Assembly: GCA_900074745.1 (NCBI GenBank)
Contig: LT598464.1
Coordinates: 575,079-639,078 of the forward strand
DNA: 64,000 bases
Reading direction: 5' to 3'
Source: Lachancea mirantina
Taxonomy: Eukaryota; Ascomycota; Saccharomycetes; Saccharomycetales; Saccharomycetaceae
Part shown: piece by piece, positions 51,457 to 62,559 of the stretch
Numbering within the stretch: the stretch's first letter is position 1
How the letters are laid out: each line of letters begins with the position of its first letter
Notes under the pieces: model-generated
Databases searched by the model: none
Seen by the model: the letters and a program-made list of their open reading frames with translations, nothing else
What the model was told of the DNA's origin: nothing
Translations under genes and position numbers: made by a program

Positions 51457-53094
51457 CTACATGTTTTCGAATTCGGTCTCGACGTAAGAGCCGTTGAAGG
51501 ATAGTGTCTTGCACATCCGTGGGAGTAGTTCGACCTGGATAGGCTCCAATGGAAAACTTTCACCATCTACCGAGATGACGCTGTGTTTTATCCGCGGGAT
51601 CAATCTGTAGGCCAGGATCTTGGAATGTAACACTTCTGGTTGTAATACGTGGGATCCTTTATCCAAAGACAGCAAAATCGGTGCCATTCTTGTAATGGGA
51701 GTTCTAGAATCGGTTATCACCATATCGAAGGTGCCATCTTGCGGTAATGCCGCCGGAAAGAACTTGGTGTCTGCTGCAATGTACGGCATCTTCCCCGTGT
51801 AGAATATGCCCAAGTTATTGGTGAGTTCAGGGTCTAATTTTTCCCAATCACTTGGAATTTCTTCGTTAAGATCATATTTCAGTTCAAAATCTTGCGTTTT
51901 GACTACATCATCGTCGTTCGAATCTGAATCTAAATCCATTGCACTGTTTCTTATCCTTTCCTTGTGCATCACATAATGATTTCTTAGTTCGTTTTTAGAT
52001 TTGGCCGCGTATTTTACGTAGATGTCGCACGGATACCTCTTGCGTTGCAACACGTTAAGCGCGACACCCAGTTCGAATCGTGCAGGACCTATCCAGCGCA
52101 TGAACTCGGTGTTGATATCGGACTCTGCAATGACGCCGTAAGTTTGACTCAAAAATGACACGCGAGGTTGTTGTGCATACGACGGTTGCGTACAGCACAT
52201 GAGATCGATCCGAATTTCGGCGGATTTTATCAAACTCAAAGCTGCCTGCGAGGGGTTCGTAGTGCCGTGACAGGAAACACTCATTGCATTACCAGACCCG
52301 CATGGCAATTGTGTCACTGTAAGTTTGTTGAAAGCCTTGACGCGGTCTTCGCGCTTGAAAAGTCCATTTAATACTTCATGTGGAATACCATCACCGGAGG
52401 CACATGCTACTATATCGTATTTGTCCACATCGATATTCATAGCAATGTCCACGGCATGTTGTCGGTACGTGGTCTCGACTATTTCCACAGCACATCCACC
52501 TGCAAGTAAAATGGGCTTAATTTTGGAAACGTAGAGTTTGCTGGCCCTGCCTTTCCCGCCATGTGGGTTCACAATCACCAGTATTGCTTTCCCGACTTTG
52601 GTTCCTTTGTAGCTTCGCTTCATAATCTCTTGTACGATATCCGAGCACGACGGTAGACTTGCCACTGATAGTATGAGTTTTTTGGGGATCAAATCGTGTC
52701 TTCTGGGTTTGGCAAATGTGAGTTCGACCACTTTGGATCTGGCGGAATCATATGACATACCTTGTAAAGTGTCATCAGAGATGGAATCTCGCAAATTCGT
52801 GTTTATCTCGCGCGCGTACAAGATGTTACCATAAGGTAACACTGAGTTTGCCGGTACCATGAGTGAGTTTCCAACTTCCGCACGACTTGAATCAGCCTCG
52901 CTAAGACAAGTCACACAACTAATCAAAGACGCAGTCTCGAACATCCCGCTACTGCGTTCCTGACTCTCTTCGTCCTCAAACGGGTTGGCAGCTTCTTCTA
53001 TCGAAGAATATGGCTGTTGGTCTTTGATTAAAATACCCGTATCCGTCAAAACGGCACGGCTATTGGTCTGTGTGCTTTCTTTAAGGCCTTTCAT
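51457..53094 (-). CDS. LCB5: sphingoid long-chain base kinase (LCB4/LCB5 ortholog)
   Basis: A 545-residue lipid kinase, shorter than S. cerevisiae Lcb4 (624) and Lcb5 (687), mainly at the N-terminus. It phosphorylates dihydrosphingosine and phytosphingosine for signalling and breakdown. The DAGK-type catalytic domain begins at AILVIVNPHGGKGRASKLY (about residue 180), with the nucleotide-binding ACASGDGIPHEVLNG loop (about 235-249) and TQLPCGSGNAMS. A Cys/Ser-rich segment near the N-terminus (SLISCVTCLSEADSS) may serve membrane attachment, since Lcb4 is palmitoylated. The first ATG is at 53094; the frame upstream reaches only a GTG. Synteny corresponds to YLR260W (LCB5) next to HSP60 and YOR171C (LCB4) next to GLN4, so this is the pre-duplication single gene. 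Confidence 0.92.
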   Translation of the reverse strand: MKGLKESTQTNSRAVLTDTGILIKDQQPYSSIEEAANPFEDEESQERSSGMFETASLISCVTCLSEADSSRAEVGNSLMVPANSVLPYGNILYAREINTNLRDSISDDTLQGMSYDSARSKVVELTFAKPRRHDLIPKKLILSVASLPSCSDIVQEIMKRSYKGTKVGKAILVIVNPHGGKGRASKLYVSKIKPILLAGGCAVEIVETTYRQHAVDIAMNIDVDKYDIVACASGDGIPHEVLNGLFKREDRVKAFNKLTVTQLPCGSGNAMSVSCHGTTNPSQAALSLIKSAEIRIDLMCCTQPSYAQQPRVSFLSQTYGVIAESDINTEFMRWIGPARFELGVALNVLQRKRYPCDIYVKYAAKSKNELRNHYVMHKERIRNSAMDLDSDSNDDDVVKTQDFELKYDLNEEIPSDWEKLDPELTNNLGIFYTGKMPYIAADTKFFPAALPQDGTFDMVITDSRTPITRMAPILLSLDKGSHVLQPEVLHSKILAYRLIPRIKHSVISVDGESFPLEPIQVELLPRMCKTLSFNGSYVETEFENM

Positions 53095-53784
53095 ACTAAA
53101 TTGATTACTTGTACGATGGGACACCGATGGAAACACAAAACCCTGTTGTCAAAGAGTACGTGGAGCCGTATTGCTTCGAGTGTAGGCTCTAACAAAAGAA
53201 GAGCTTTAGAAACTTCTCACTAAGCGATCCTCACAAGTTCAATATCCAAAACAAGCGCTTGTACACTGAATGAACGTGAATTTGGAATGTCGCAAACCAC
53301 CCAAACGTGTAGATTTATAGCTGTTTTGGCTTATAGTTCGCCTGTTCTAAACTTCAGGGGATAACGAGTACGCTGAACTTGACTTTAACGTCTTTGATTG
53401 GCAAGGACGTCCTGTTTCAGTCACTAATCTCGAAATTCACCAACGATGCCCGAATGTCACCTTTTTCGACGGTTCAATCAATCGAAAAAAACGCCTAAAA
53501 CGCGCTTAAAAAAATTTAGACTGGGTATTTCTTATCGCTAAAACCTGTTCCTTGCGTTACCAGGACACCAAATCGAGTGTATGGTTCGGTGTCAGCGGTT
53601 TATTTAGGTTCCAGGTGACCACCAATTTCTCGAAGATGGTATCTGCCCGTCTTAATTGAAAATCAGATCATTTTCGTCTATCACCGTACGAACATCGACG
53701 CGAAAACGTGGAAGACGGAGATAGCGGGAAAGAGGGCAGTTGAAGTGATCAACGATGAGATCAGATTGCTAGATAAATCGTCGT

Positions 53785-54030
53785 GGTTGAGATGATCATT
53801 TGCCCGGTTTCCTCGTGGGAAACGGAGCTCTGGGCGATGAGCTGTGCCCAGTTGAAATTTGTGACCGATACGAGAACCAAAATGCCCATTAAGGCGGAGC
53901 ATTATGGGCTGCACATTGGCCAATGTCATAGATAGACATGACTGGCATGGTCATTTAGCCGGTTTTTGAGCGCAAAAACGAAGCTCTAAGGGATGTACTT
54001 TGCTCAATTGAAGTCGTGGCTGGCATTTAG
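53785..54030 (+). repeat. diverged direct repeat, period about 157 bp
   Basis: Two segments of about 80 bases beginning GATCATTTGCCCGGTTT (53792) and GGTCATTTAGCCGGTTT (53948) align through GAGCTCT/GAAGCTCT, GATGAGCTGTGCCCA/GATGTACTTTGCTCA and GTTGAAATT/ATTGAAGTC at the same spacing. Confidence 0.6.
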
Positions 54031-55035
54031 ACAAAGTGTGCATTCAGCCATCTCAGAGGTTTTGAAGTGACAGAAGAGCTGGATATGATGACATCTAGCC
54101 AACAGTTTACAAATCTGAGTCTTCCTAGACTTGGGCATTTCTCGGTAAATGCCTGGAATGGATGGCATGGAATATATGGCTGACAAGTGGTATCTACATC
54201 TTCTTCCAACGATTATTGTGGGCTCGGTACTCATCCATCAATGTCTTTAATTTCCAAGATGGTGTGTTGCTTCAATGGTAATTACGACATGTTGCGTACG
54301 TCGCGTATCACTTAAACTGGAACGCAAAAATATATCGATACCAGAGATCAATTCTTTGCATGTCAGGAACTTTACGGATTGAGCTTTGTTCCAAAACACC
54401 GGTCCCATTAGCCATCAGCCAAGACGATGCATATTGAAAGTTCATACGTCAATTTGACACCTAAGCTCCGCATCCAGAAGGCCTACTGTGCTGGGCAATC
54501 CCTGTGTGGGCCCAGGGCGCGTCGAGCGCTGAATATCCAGGGAAAACTGCCCCACCGCTTCAGGCAATCCGAGACAAACTAAAGTGCAGGGCTGCTGTGC
54601 TGCCGTTCGTTGCATAGTACGAGCGTAATATGGCCTTGTGCGAAGGCCTAACAAGACATCAGCAACTTCGTGGCCTCCGCCTACGGCACACCTCAGAACT
54701 GCATACTTTCACAATTAGCTCTCAGTGGTTCTACTCATCAGCGCCTATGACATTTGTGCCTGTATGAAGAAACGGGTACCCATTTTTTTCGTTGATCTCA
54801 ACACTTGGGCAACCGTCAAAGCTGGGAACTCTGGATTCGGAGTGATCAATCTTTCAGGAGCTTAAGACTTCATCACAACATGACTTTGTCTCAAGGCTGA
54901 AAAATTAACGTGTTGACTACTACCGGGTGCGGTAGATAGGCTTTGAATTGATCTTTGGTCTGGCTCTTACCGCGATGGTATGCCGACTATACAACGAACA
55001 CTTGGGTCACCTGGGCCCTCTATTGGGTCCTCATG

Positions 55036-55115
55036 AATTATTCTGTCATTGCAGTCGCGTGACTCACCTATACTCATTCGTTCTCTCTCCGCCGGAAGAT
55101 GTTGGGCCATGAATG
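55036..55115 (+). repeat. LTR-like repeat fragment
   Basis: ATTATTCTGTCATTGCAGTC followed by GCGTGACTCACC and a TTCTCTCTCCGCC stretch; matches the CACGTG block and following pyrimidine-rich end of better copies. Confidence 0.5.
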
Positions 55116-55564
55116 TGTGTTTTGGATATTATGACACCGGAAATCCTTCTAACTGGTCGCTTTGTTCATCTATTGATGTTCTTAATAAAAGATTTCCTTC
55201 ATGACGGTTAATCGGTGTTCTTGGGGTACAGTTCTCGAATTATCAAGGCATTTCATTTCTTTCCCAAATGTAGAATAAATGGGCGTTAAGAACTTCTCTC
55301 AGCAGCGACCAACGCTCTCATTTGTGTGAGGTGTCTATACGGCCATGGCTGTGGTCATGGGCTAAGTGCGAGTCTCCTTTGATTTTCTCCTTTAGCTCTG
55401 TTAGCGGCACGCCCGAAGTCTCGTAGGACATTGACCTCTGGAAAACGTGGTCCGCCCGTTTGACAATGACATCGTCGCCATGACTTATGACAGGAGCTGC
55501 TGGTAACTGAGACCTGTGAAGGAGTCTAGGATGTGAGGTATCGTCAGTCATCATAGTCTGTAAA

Positions 55565-55720
55565 CATTGCGTGATCACGATGACAGAATGATAATGAGAG
55601 AGAAGCCATGGGATTCAGTGCGGGTCAAGAATCATCACACTATCGAAGCCGGCCACCAATGTTATCATAAATAGCGTAAGATGAGAATTCACCGTTTCCG
55701 AAGTCCCGGGAGGCATACTG
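55565..55720 (-). repeat. LTR-like repeat fragment (reverse)
   Basis: On the minus strand CATTCTGTCATCGTGATCAC (55589-55570) preceded about 100 bases upstream by GTGAATTCTCATCTTACGC. The copy at 29431-29590 has the same GAATTCTCATC motif at a similar spacing. Confidence 0.5.
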
Positions 55721-56025
55721 AATCGTAGTTCAAGACCTGTGTCAAGACGATAGTACCAGCTCTAAAACGGCTATGATACCAATCGCGCAGAGGTGTAAAC
55801 CCCCAAAGCCCGATGGTCTATGGGGTTCAAATATGTACGAACTAGATTGCAAATTGGAAATGCCGACTACCACTTTGCAATCGAACCGAACAAAATAAAG
55901 AAAAATTCAGGCATTGACACGACGGCAGACATTCTCAATAAAAGCATACTTTAATAGCCTTGAAACGCTCGCGTGGAATGCTAAAGGTCATTGTACTCCT
56001 CCACTGATGTAAACCTGTAGTGGTC

Positions 56026-56085
56026 TATTCTGTCATCGTGGTCACGTGACACTTTCGTCACGATTTAAATCTTAGTCGAGTTTCT
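56026..56085 (+). repeat. LTR-like repeat fragment
   Basis: TATTCTGTCATCGTGGTCAC followed by GTGACAC, the cleanest copy of the CACGTG block. Confidence 0.55.
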
Positions 56086-56590
56086 TCATGTCCGATTCAC
56101 TTGCGAGGTACGGAAACACTCTGATTCCTTGCAGTCTTCCGGCTCCAGCTACTCAACTGGGTCGCTACTGAGCCAACGTCCATGGCATCGTCCGACTCTT
56201 GCAAGGGTCGAGTAGTTTCTTACGAACACGGCTCGAATTGCCAAATGGCTGCTGACAGCACCACCCCTGCAACTGGATTCCTCAAGGACTATCAATTTCG
56301 TATGCGCCTTTTGGGTACTCAGCGACTGTTGGTGCCACAGCTACAAACACAGACGCTCGCAGGCAAACTCCGACCTACTCATAAGTTATTGATCGTTCAG
56401 AGTGATGTTGGTAACTCAATCTGTACGCCCACCATTGCAAACACGCTCTGAAACGTGTCCCCGGTCTTAGCGCGGCTGCCGTACTATCCAGCGGCACCTC
56501 TAGCATTACTCTGCTCGTTCGGTAGTAGCGAGTTTCGATTCCTGCGGTCACGTGTCTCGATTCTCTCTATCGCCTCGTACGAACCTCTCC

Positions 56591-56603
56591 GAACTTTCTG
56601 GAA
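56591..56603 (+). promoter_or_regulatory. heat-shock element in HSP60 promoter
   Basis: GAACTTTCTGGAA is a perfect array of three alternating units (GAA nn TTC nn GAA), the Hsf1 binding pattern, about 150 bases before the HSP60 ATG. A TATA box, GTATAAAAGG, lies at 56640-56649. Heat induction through Hsf1 is inferred. Confidence 0.85.
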
Positions 56604-56750
56604 AAAATTTTTCACGCGGATTGTGGGGAAATGACCAAACGTATAAAAGGAAGCAGAAACGTTCAATCAGGGGAAAGGAATCCTCATCAAGGATTATCCC
56701 CATTGAGACGGAAAGACAGACCGGCGTAATCCCAAAATCAAGGATACAGA

Positions 56751-58457
56751 ATGCTCAGAGCTACAAGAGGAGGCGCTTTTCGGAATCTACGGACCGTTTT
56801 ACGTCGGAACTATTCGTCGCACAAGGAACTGAAGTTTGGTGTTGAAGGGAGAGCCGCTTTGTTGAAAGGTGTTGAAACGTTGGCAGAAGCCGTTTCCGCA
56901 ACGTTAGGGCCCAAGGGCAGAAACGTGCTTATCGAACAACCGTTTGGTGCTCCTAAGATCACCAAAGATGGTGTCACGGTCGCGAAAGCGATTACTTTGG
57001 AAGACAAATTCGAAAATATGGGCGCCAAATTGCTGCAGGAAGTCGCATCCAAGACTAACGAAGCCGCCGGTGATGGTACTACGTCTGCCACGGTTCTGGG
57101 CCGCGCCATTTTCACGGAATCGGTCAAGAACGTCGCCGCCGGTTGTAACCCAATGGATCTCAGAAGAGGTACGCAGGCCGCGGTCGAAAAAGTGATCCAA
57201 TATTTGAGTGAGCACAAGAAAGAGATCACGACGTCTGCCGAGATCGCTCAAGTGGCAACGATCTCTGCCAATGGAGACGCGCACGTGGGCAAGCTTTTGG
57301 CCTCGGCGATGGAGAAAGTCGGCAAAGAAGGGGTCATCACGATCAAAGAAGGCCGTACTCTCGAAGATGAGCTTGAAGTCACCGAGGGTATGAGATTCGA
57401 CCGCGGTTTCATCTCGCCTTACTTCATTACGGACCCTAAATCCGGCAAAGTCGAGTTCGAAAAACCACTCATGCTTTTGAGCGAAAAGAAAATTTCGTCG
57501 ATCCAGGACATTTTGCCCGCGCTAGAGATCTCCAACCAAACTAGAAGACCTTTGCTGATCATTGCAGAAGACATCGACGGTGAGGCGCTCGCGGCGTGTA
57601 TCTTGAACAAATTGAGAGGCCAAGTCAAAGTATGTGCGGTCAAGGCTCCTGGTTTCGGTGACAACCGTAAAAACACGCTTGGCGATATTGCCATTTTGTC
57701 CGGAGGTACCGTTTTCACAGAGGAATTGGATTTGAAACCTGAAAACTGTACTTTGGAACATTTAGGATCTTGCGACGCGATCACCATCACCAAAGAGGAC
57801 ACCGTGGTGTTGAACGGTAATGGTACCAAGGAGAACATCCAAGCCAGAATCGAACAAATTAAAAACTCGATCGACTTGACCACGACCAACTCGTACGAAA
57901 AGGAGAAATTGCAAGAACGTCTGGCCAAACTTTCCGGCGGAGTTGCCGTAGTGAGAGTTGGTGGTGCTTCCGAAGTCGAGGTCGGCGAAAAGAAGGATCG
58001 TTACGACGATGCACTCAACGCTACTCGTGCCGCCGTCGAAGAAGGCATCTTGCCAGGTGGTGGCACTGCTTTGCTCAAGGCTTCCAGAGTACTCGACGAA
58101 GTCGTCACCGAGAACTTTGACCAGAAACTCGGAGTCGATATCATCAGAAAGGCCATCACGAGACCTGCAAGAAAGATTATCGAGAATGCTGGCGAAGAAG
58201 GTTCCGTCATTGTTGGCAAGATCATTGACGATTTTGGGGATGATTTCACCAAGGGCTACAATGCGGCCAAGAGCGAGTACACAGATATGTTGGCCGCTGG
58301 AATCATCGATCCTTTCAAAGTTGTCAGATCCGGACTTGTCGATGCCTCCGGTGTAGCATCTTTGCTGGCAACCACCGAAGTCGCCATCGTCGATGCTCCT
58401 CAGCCACCTTCTGCCGGTCCACCAGCGGGCATGCCTGGCATGCCCGGCATGATGTGA
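56751..58457 (+). CDS. HSP60: mitochondrial chaperonin Hsp60
   Basis: A 568-residue group I chaperonin (S. cerevisiae Hsp60: 572). It folds imported proteins in the mitochondrial matrix as a double ring with Hsp10. The first 20 or so residues are basic and hydroxylated ([20 protein letters not shown]), a mitochondrial presequence. The mature part shows the ATP-binding [21 protein letters not shown] with its Asp residues, the apical domain, the Cpn60 signature [16 protein letters not shown] near residues 425-440, and a flexible GMPGMPGMM tail. Codon use is biased towards C/G-ending codons as for abundant proteins. Corresponds to YLR259C, divergent from LCB5 as in S. cerevisiae. Confidence 0.98.
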   Translation: MLRATRGGAFRNLRTVLRRNYSSHKELKFGVEGRAALLKGVETLAEAVSATLGPKGRNVLIEQPFGAPKITKDGVTVAKAITLEDKFENMGAKLLQEVASKTNEAAGDGTTSATVLGRAIFTESVKNVAAGCNPMDLRRGTQAAVEKVIQYLSEHKKEITTSAEIAQVATISANGDAHVGKLLASAMEKVGKEGVITIKEGRTLEDELEVTEGMRFDRGFISPYFITDPKSGKVEFEKPLMLLSEKKISSIQDILPALEISNQTRRPLLIIAEDIDGEALAACILNKLRGQVKVCAVKAPGFGDNRKNTLGDIAILSGGTVFTEELDLKPENCTLEHLGSCDAITITKEDTVVLNGNGTKENIQARIEQIKNSIDLTTTNSYEKEKLQERLAKLSGGVAVVRVGGASEVEVGEKKDRYDDALNATRAAVEEGILPGGGTALLKASRVLDEVVTENFDQKLGVDIIRKAITRPARKIIENAGEEGSVIVGKIIDDFGDDFTKGYNAAKSEYTDMLAAGIIDPFKVVRSGLVDASGVASLLATTEVAIVDAPQPPSAGPPAGMPGMPGMM

Positions 58458-58605
58458 GCCGAGCGCCTTTCGCAACTACCTGGTAAATAATGAACTTACA
58501 TGTAAATACAACGAATCACTGTGTGTGTCAAAAGAGGTAGAGTGTGTGCAGGCAGATGCCAAGGGTATGCTGCGGTGTTCTCTGCTCCTGAATGTGCAAA
58601 AAAAC

Positions 58606-58715
58606 GGGGCGAGCTGGGAATTGAACCCAGGGCCTCTCGCATGCTTGTGATAGTCAAACTGAGTGTAACTCAATCTTCGCCCAAAGCGAGAATCATACCA
58701 CTAGACCACACGCCC
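58606..58715 (-). tRNA. tRNA-Pro (anticodon UGG) with 38-nt intron
   Basis: The 110-base minus-strand gene folds as a cloverleaf: acceptor GGGCGTG pairs with CTCGCCC (one G-U type pair), A box TGGTCTAGTGG, B box GGTTCAATTCC. The anticodon loop TTTGGG places UGG at 34-36. The intron runs 58679-58642, directly after position 37 as in all yeast tRNA introns, and exon 3' continues TGCGAGAGG. The exons look essentially identical to S. cerevisiae tRNA-Pro(UGG), which also has an intron. CCA is not encoded. Confidence 0.96.
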
Positions 58716-59160
58716 TACTAATTGAACATCTGTTAGTAAGAAATAAACAGATACCCAAGGGCCTGTCATTCATGCGATTTCGACGGGGGAAGCGGCAATT
58801 GCAAGCCTAGGGCGACATTAACACATCTCACTAAGTACTGGTGTATGTACATGCCTTTTTAGCTGTTTAATATACGGAAACGTATCTTGTTCTTAAGGCA
58901 GACGATGTCACGTTACCGGGTTTGTCTACACTTCTGTCAAAGTTCCCAAAGTTAAACCCTCAACAAAGTCCGAAGAAAAGTGGTGATGCTCGTCAGTAGT
59001 GACATCATTGTGTTTTTTGAAAAAAAGAATCGCAAGTTTCCTGAGAAGCTCATCTCAAAAACTTATCTCTATCAACAACAGATCTTGACGGCCCCGTAAA
59101 GACGGCTCAGAGTGGTGTAGAAGGTCAATAGAGAGCAGGAGTGTCAGATGCAAATTTAGA
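58716..59160. other. intergenic tRNA-Pro to RRN11
   Basis: About 445 bases, no gene. The right end is the RRN11 promoter. Confidence 0.4.
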
Positions 59161-60651
59161 ATGGTGTTGATGTTCGAGGTTCCGCTGGCGAAAACGGACA
59201 AGAACTCGAGCTGTATGCGGAAAGTGAAGTATCACTATGTGGACGTCTTGCGGCGGAAACATGCGGAAATGGGGTCTGCGGCGTGTGGTAACGGGCTACC
59301 AACACCCGAATGTTCTGCTGCGGAGGACGAAGACAATGGTTCTACGGTTTCGGGCGATTCTGCGCGTGCGCGGCGTCGGAAACGCAGGATCCGGAGTGTT
59401 TTGGGTCTTGCCTGTTCCGACAGCGATTACTCGGATTACGACGTCGATGAAGACGAAGAAGAGGATCAGAACTATGAGCGTGTGTATCACAGCATGCATG
59501 AGAAGCCACAGGAGACGTTCGAAGTTTGGGCCACAGATAAACGCAAACTGCAACCTATAAACAAAAATTTCGTCACGTTCGCCGAGTGTCACGACCTCGA
59601 AAGATATGCACAAAGACGCATCGAGCCGCATCTTGCGCGCGCCTCGAAAACGGTCAGATGCTCTTTTGACGCGATCAAATCCGGTCAGGAAGTGATACCG
59701 GTTCGCAACAACACTAGCCACCACATGGCGCATGTGCATCGCCTCAACGATTTGCTACATGTGGCGGTCCTCGAACGTCAGTGGAAATTTGCATACCGGT
59801 GTTTCTGTGTTTTGATTAGGCTCCCCGACATAGACATTCGCAGCATATGGGGGCTTGGTGTGCGGATCTTGCATGAAATGGCTGGAAGCGACCCGCAAAT
59901 TGGAACCAGTCAACAATTTTTGGAATGGTTGTCCAGTGTGTACTCCAGGAAGTCCAATTACAACCAGACCATCAACCATAAATTGGATCCGGTCTTCAGA
60001 TTGGGGTCAAGGACTCACACGGCGAAATTTGTCACCACATGGCTATGGGAAATTCTATTGGATACATGCCCCAACGAAACAGAGGGCGCTTTTATAGGTG
60101 CGCAAGAGATGAAAGCAAACGAAAGGAAAAGTAATTATCTCATTGAAAAGCTCTCAGAAATGGTTTTGGTACCTCCCTACATGGATGATCCGGAGATTTG
60201 GTTCATTTACGCCTTATGCCATTTGGTTCAAGCAGATTTATTGTCACGACAATTCTTGCAAGACTACGTACCAACGAACACTTCTCACAGAAACATTGCC
60301 AGTAATCAAGTTGTTCAACATATCACACATGCGAAAAACTACCTATCTGTGAGTGCGTCTAAAGACAAGAATTTTACCTTCCCGGAGAAAGCCATTCTCC
60401 ATCAACTCAGCGTTTTCGAAAGCAGGCTTTATCGATCAGATCATAGTTCCACAAGCACCAATTCTCCCGCGCTCAAACCTGACGCGTTTTTAGAATCAAA
60501 AGTACTGGATACCTTAGATCCTTTAGATGCAGACGCCAGTGCTTTTGAAGAAGAACAATTACATTACAGACCCTTTGAGACAATGGAAACTATCCACTTT
60601 GGACAAACCTCAGACTCCGGTGATACCAGTGATGGGATCGAAAGTTTCTGA
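59161..60651 (+). CDS. RRN11: RNA polymerase I core factor subunit Rrn11
   Basis: A 496-residue protein (S. cerevisiae Rrn11: 507). With Rrn6 and Rrn7 it forms core factor, which binds the rDNA core promoter and recruits RNA polymerase I. Family blocks are the N-terminal MFEVP and LPTPE...SAAE, a basic run RRRKRRIRSVLG, a strongly acidic segment (DSDYSDYDVDEDEEEDQ), then QPINK, LNDLLHVAVLERQW, IWGLGVRIL, GSRTHTAKF, PPYMDDPEIWFIYALCHL and FESRLY. The helical middle is TPR-like in the known core-factor structure. S. cerevisiae Rrn11 starts at MFEVP, so the fourth codon ATG at 59170 is an alternative start. It is convergent with HRD1. In S. cerevisiae this is YML043C, unrelated to the HSP60 neighbourhood, so a synteny break lies between the tRNA and this gene. 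Confidence 0.92.
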   Translation: MVLMFEVPLAKTDKNSSCMRKVKYHYVDVLRRKHAEMGSAACGNGLPTPECSAAEDEDNGSTVSGDSARARRRKRRIRSVLGLACSDSDYSDYDVDEDEEEDQNYERVYHSMHEKPQETFEVWATDKRKLQPINKNFVTFAECHDLERYAQRRIEPHLARASKTVRCSFDAIKSGQEVIPVRNNTSHHMAHVHRLNDLLHVAVLERQWKFAYRCFCVLIRLPDIDIRSIWGLGVRILHEMAGSDPQIGTSQQFLEWLSSVYSRKSNYNQTINHKLDPVFRLGSRTHTAKFVTTWLWEILLDTCPNETEGAFIGAQEMKANERKSNYLIEKLSEMVLVPPYMDDPEIWFIYALCHLVQADLLSRQFLQDYVPTNTSHRNIASNQVVQHITHAKNYLSVSASKDKNFTFPEKAILHQLSVFESRLYRSDHSSTSTNSPALKPDAFLESKVLDTLDPLDADASAFEEEQLHYRPFETMETIHFGQTSDSGDTSDGIESF

Positions 60652-60754
60652 CTATAAAAATGTCATCGTATAACTATTGCATACGCCCTCCTCCTAATAT
60701 TTAATTTTTAGTTTTCACCCCAAAATAAAGTCATTATGAACCTAAAAGATTGTT

Positions 60755-62305
60755 TTACTCCCTTCGTGCGCGTTTCGTCAAATCACTGACCTTTTCTTCT
60801 AATTCTGAAACTCTTCGCTTCAATGTGTCCATTTCCTGTTCGCTTTCAAGATTTTGATCCGGTATGATCACTCTTTTCAACTCACTGTTTTGCTCCACAA
60901 CTTCCTGACAAGTGTTGTGATCAACCAATGAAACTTCGATGTCGGTACCATCTACTGCAGTTATGGAAAAGGATCTGGTAGAACCCTCTTGAAACAACGC
61001 AGGGAACGCGCACCAGCCTGCAGGAATCGCGCGAGTATCAATTTGAGTGCTTGGTTTCGTAATTGAGTGGGTGTTGACCTCCTGCGGTTCATCTGCTGTA
61101 GGTACTATTACCTCAGGGTTTTCTTGTTGTGCCGTTGTCATGATGGTTACCTCGCTTGACCGTGACTGAGTCGCTTCATGTATGGCCAAATTCCCATTCT
61201 CATCAAATACCGGCAAACGACAAATTGGACAGGTCTGAGACCTTTCCATCCAATTTTTCAAGCATCCCAAGTGCAAACAATGGCCGCAGGGCAATCTCTT
61301 TGGCTTTAATCGTGAGCTGGTCACATCCGCCAGTGGAAGCATATCGTCCATGCAAACGATACACATTTTGTCTTCATGGGAATCGAGATCTTGGGAGGCA
61401 ACGTTGGGTAATTTCTCGTCGAGTTGTTTGTTGTTTCTCCAGCCTTTCCAAAGAGACTTGCTGCTTTGGTAAAGAGCTATGCAATTCCAAACGACGTCCT
61501 TAGCCAAAATCATGGGCATTCGGAAAGGCTTCAACAGCGACAAATGTAACAAAGTCTTGAGAAACCTGCAAAGAACGTCGACGAATTTTTCGTACAGAAA
61601 CTTGTTTTCGAGTCCGTTGAAATCCTCATTGTCGAACGAATTGGCGCGCTGGTAACAACGCAATTCGATGATCTTGATCGAAGCATTCAAGACCACGTTA
61701 ACGATTTCTACGAGTAACATGGCAAAGTCAATACCGTAGATAAGAAACACAGGAGAACTTGAATTCTGTGAATCTTGTGGGTCCCCGGACCTGTGTAGGC
61801 AGAATCGAATCATCTGGACGTCTATTAAACCGAGAATCGCGACATTAAAAGAAAATTTAGAGAGCAGGAGACGCGCAATGGAAGCGTCTTCGGCATTGAC
61901 TTGGAACACGTGTTCCAGTCGGTCGCTCAAGATCCAGTGCAAAACTTTGACGAATATGAGAAGTGACGCGAGTGAAAGCGCGGCGAGAAAATCTTGTTCT
62001 TTGAACATGGTCGAAACCAAAATGCTGTTGACGATGGTGAACGAAAGTCGTTCGAAAATGTGCTCGTACTCGATTAATCGTAGTTCACCGAAAAGGATAC
62101 GTGTGAACAATTTCCACAGAAGCACGCAATTAGCAATCATGAAATTTGCCGAGACCATGAGATTGATACCATCCGATAGTTTCAAAGTGGCGTCCAAAAA
62201 CGAAATGCTAGTCTCTACACTGGTATAAATTGCCCAACCGGTTGTCAGGTATGTGAACAAAAGATAACCGGAAAACTGGCCTGTTCGCCGCGTACCGACC
62301 AACAT
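60755..62305 (-). CDS. HRD1: ER-associated degradation ubiquitin ligase Hrd1
   Basis: A 516-residue membrane E3 ligase (S. cerevisiae Hrd1: 551). It ubiquitinates misfolded luminal and membrane proteins and forms the retrotranslocation channel with Hrd3, Der1 and Usa1. The N-terminal half is multi-spanning (family: eight helices), with the conserved NLMVSANFMIANCVLLWKLF and LFGELRLIEYEHIFERL segments. The RING-H2 finger lies at about residues 314-363 with CIVCMDD, CGHCLHLGCLKNW and CPICRLPVFDENG, nearly identical to S. cerevisiae. A Ser/Thr-rich tail ends in a predicted coiled coil (DTLKRRVSELEEKVSDLTKRARR). The frame opens upstream at a TTG; the ATG at 62305 (MLVGTRRTG) matches the family start. 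Corresponds to YOL013C. Confidence 0.95.
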   Translation of the reverse strand: MLVGTRRTGQFSGYLLFTYLTTGWAIYTSVETSISFLDATLKLSDGINLMVSANFMIANCVLLWKLFTRILFGELRLIEYEHIFERLSFTIVNSILVSTMFKEQDFLAALSLASLLIFVKVLHWILSDRLEHVFQVNAEDASIARLLLSKFSFNVAILGLIDVQMIRFCLHRSGDPQDSQNSSSPVFLIYGIDFAMLLVEIVNVVLNASIKIIELRCYQRANSFDNEDFNGLENKFLYEKFVDVLCRFLKTLLHLSLLKPFRMPMILAKDVVWNCIALYQSSKSLWKGWRNNKQLDEKLPNVASQDLDSHEDKMCIVCMDDMLPLADVTSSRLKPKRLPCGHCLHLGCLKNWMERSQTCPICRLPVFDENGNLAIHEATQSRSSEVTIMTTAQQENPEVIVPTADEPQEVNTHSITKPSTQIDTRAIPAGWCAFPALFQEGSTRSFSITAVDGTDIEVSLVDHNTCQEVVEQNSELKRVIIPDQNLESEQEMDTLKRRVSELEEKVSDLTKRARRE

Positions 62306-62559
62306 TTGGACCGCAAGCGACAATTCAGATTCGCAGTTTACGATAATGCTAAGTTTCGGGGTTCAACCGAAAGCCAAAGGATTCTGTTGGTTAAGATAGG
62401 TAGAGTATGGAAACGAAGGGAGTTGCGGCTTGCCAGTTGAACTTCGATCCAAAGGTCACGTGGTATTTTTTCGTATGGGGCGATTGCTCCTCTATGTGAG
62501 GGTAACCGAGAGTGTCTCAAACTAGCCGCTTACTTTAAGCAAAGTTACTCTTGACAGTT

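Larger units (their letters stand above)
53095..56750. other. 3.6-kb desert between LCB4/5 and HSP60
   Basis: No gene found. It contains a diverged direct repeat (53785-54030), three fragments of the dispersed LTR-like repeat (55036, 55565, 56026) and, at the right end, the HSP60 promoter. In S. cerevisiae LCB5 and HSP60 are close neighbours, so this region has grown or been invaded. Confidence 0.6.

Noticed and set aside
57419-57928. Long antisense frames within HSP60, MSH2, GLN4, RED1 and other genes
   Set aside because: They mirror the codon pattern of strongly supported genes on the other strand.
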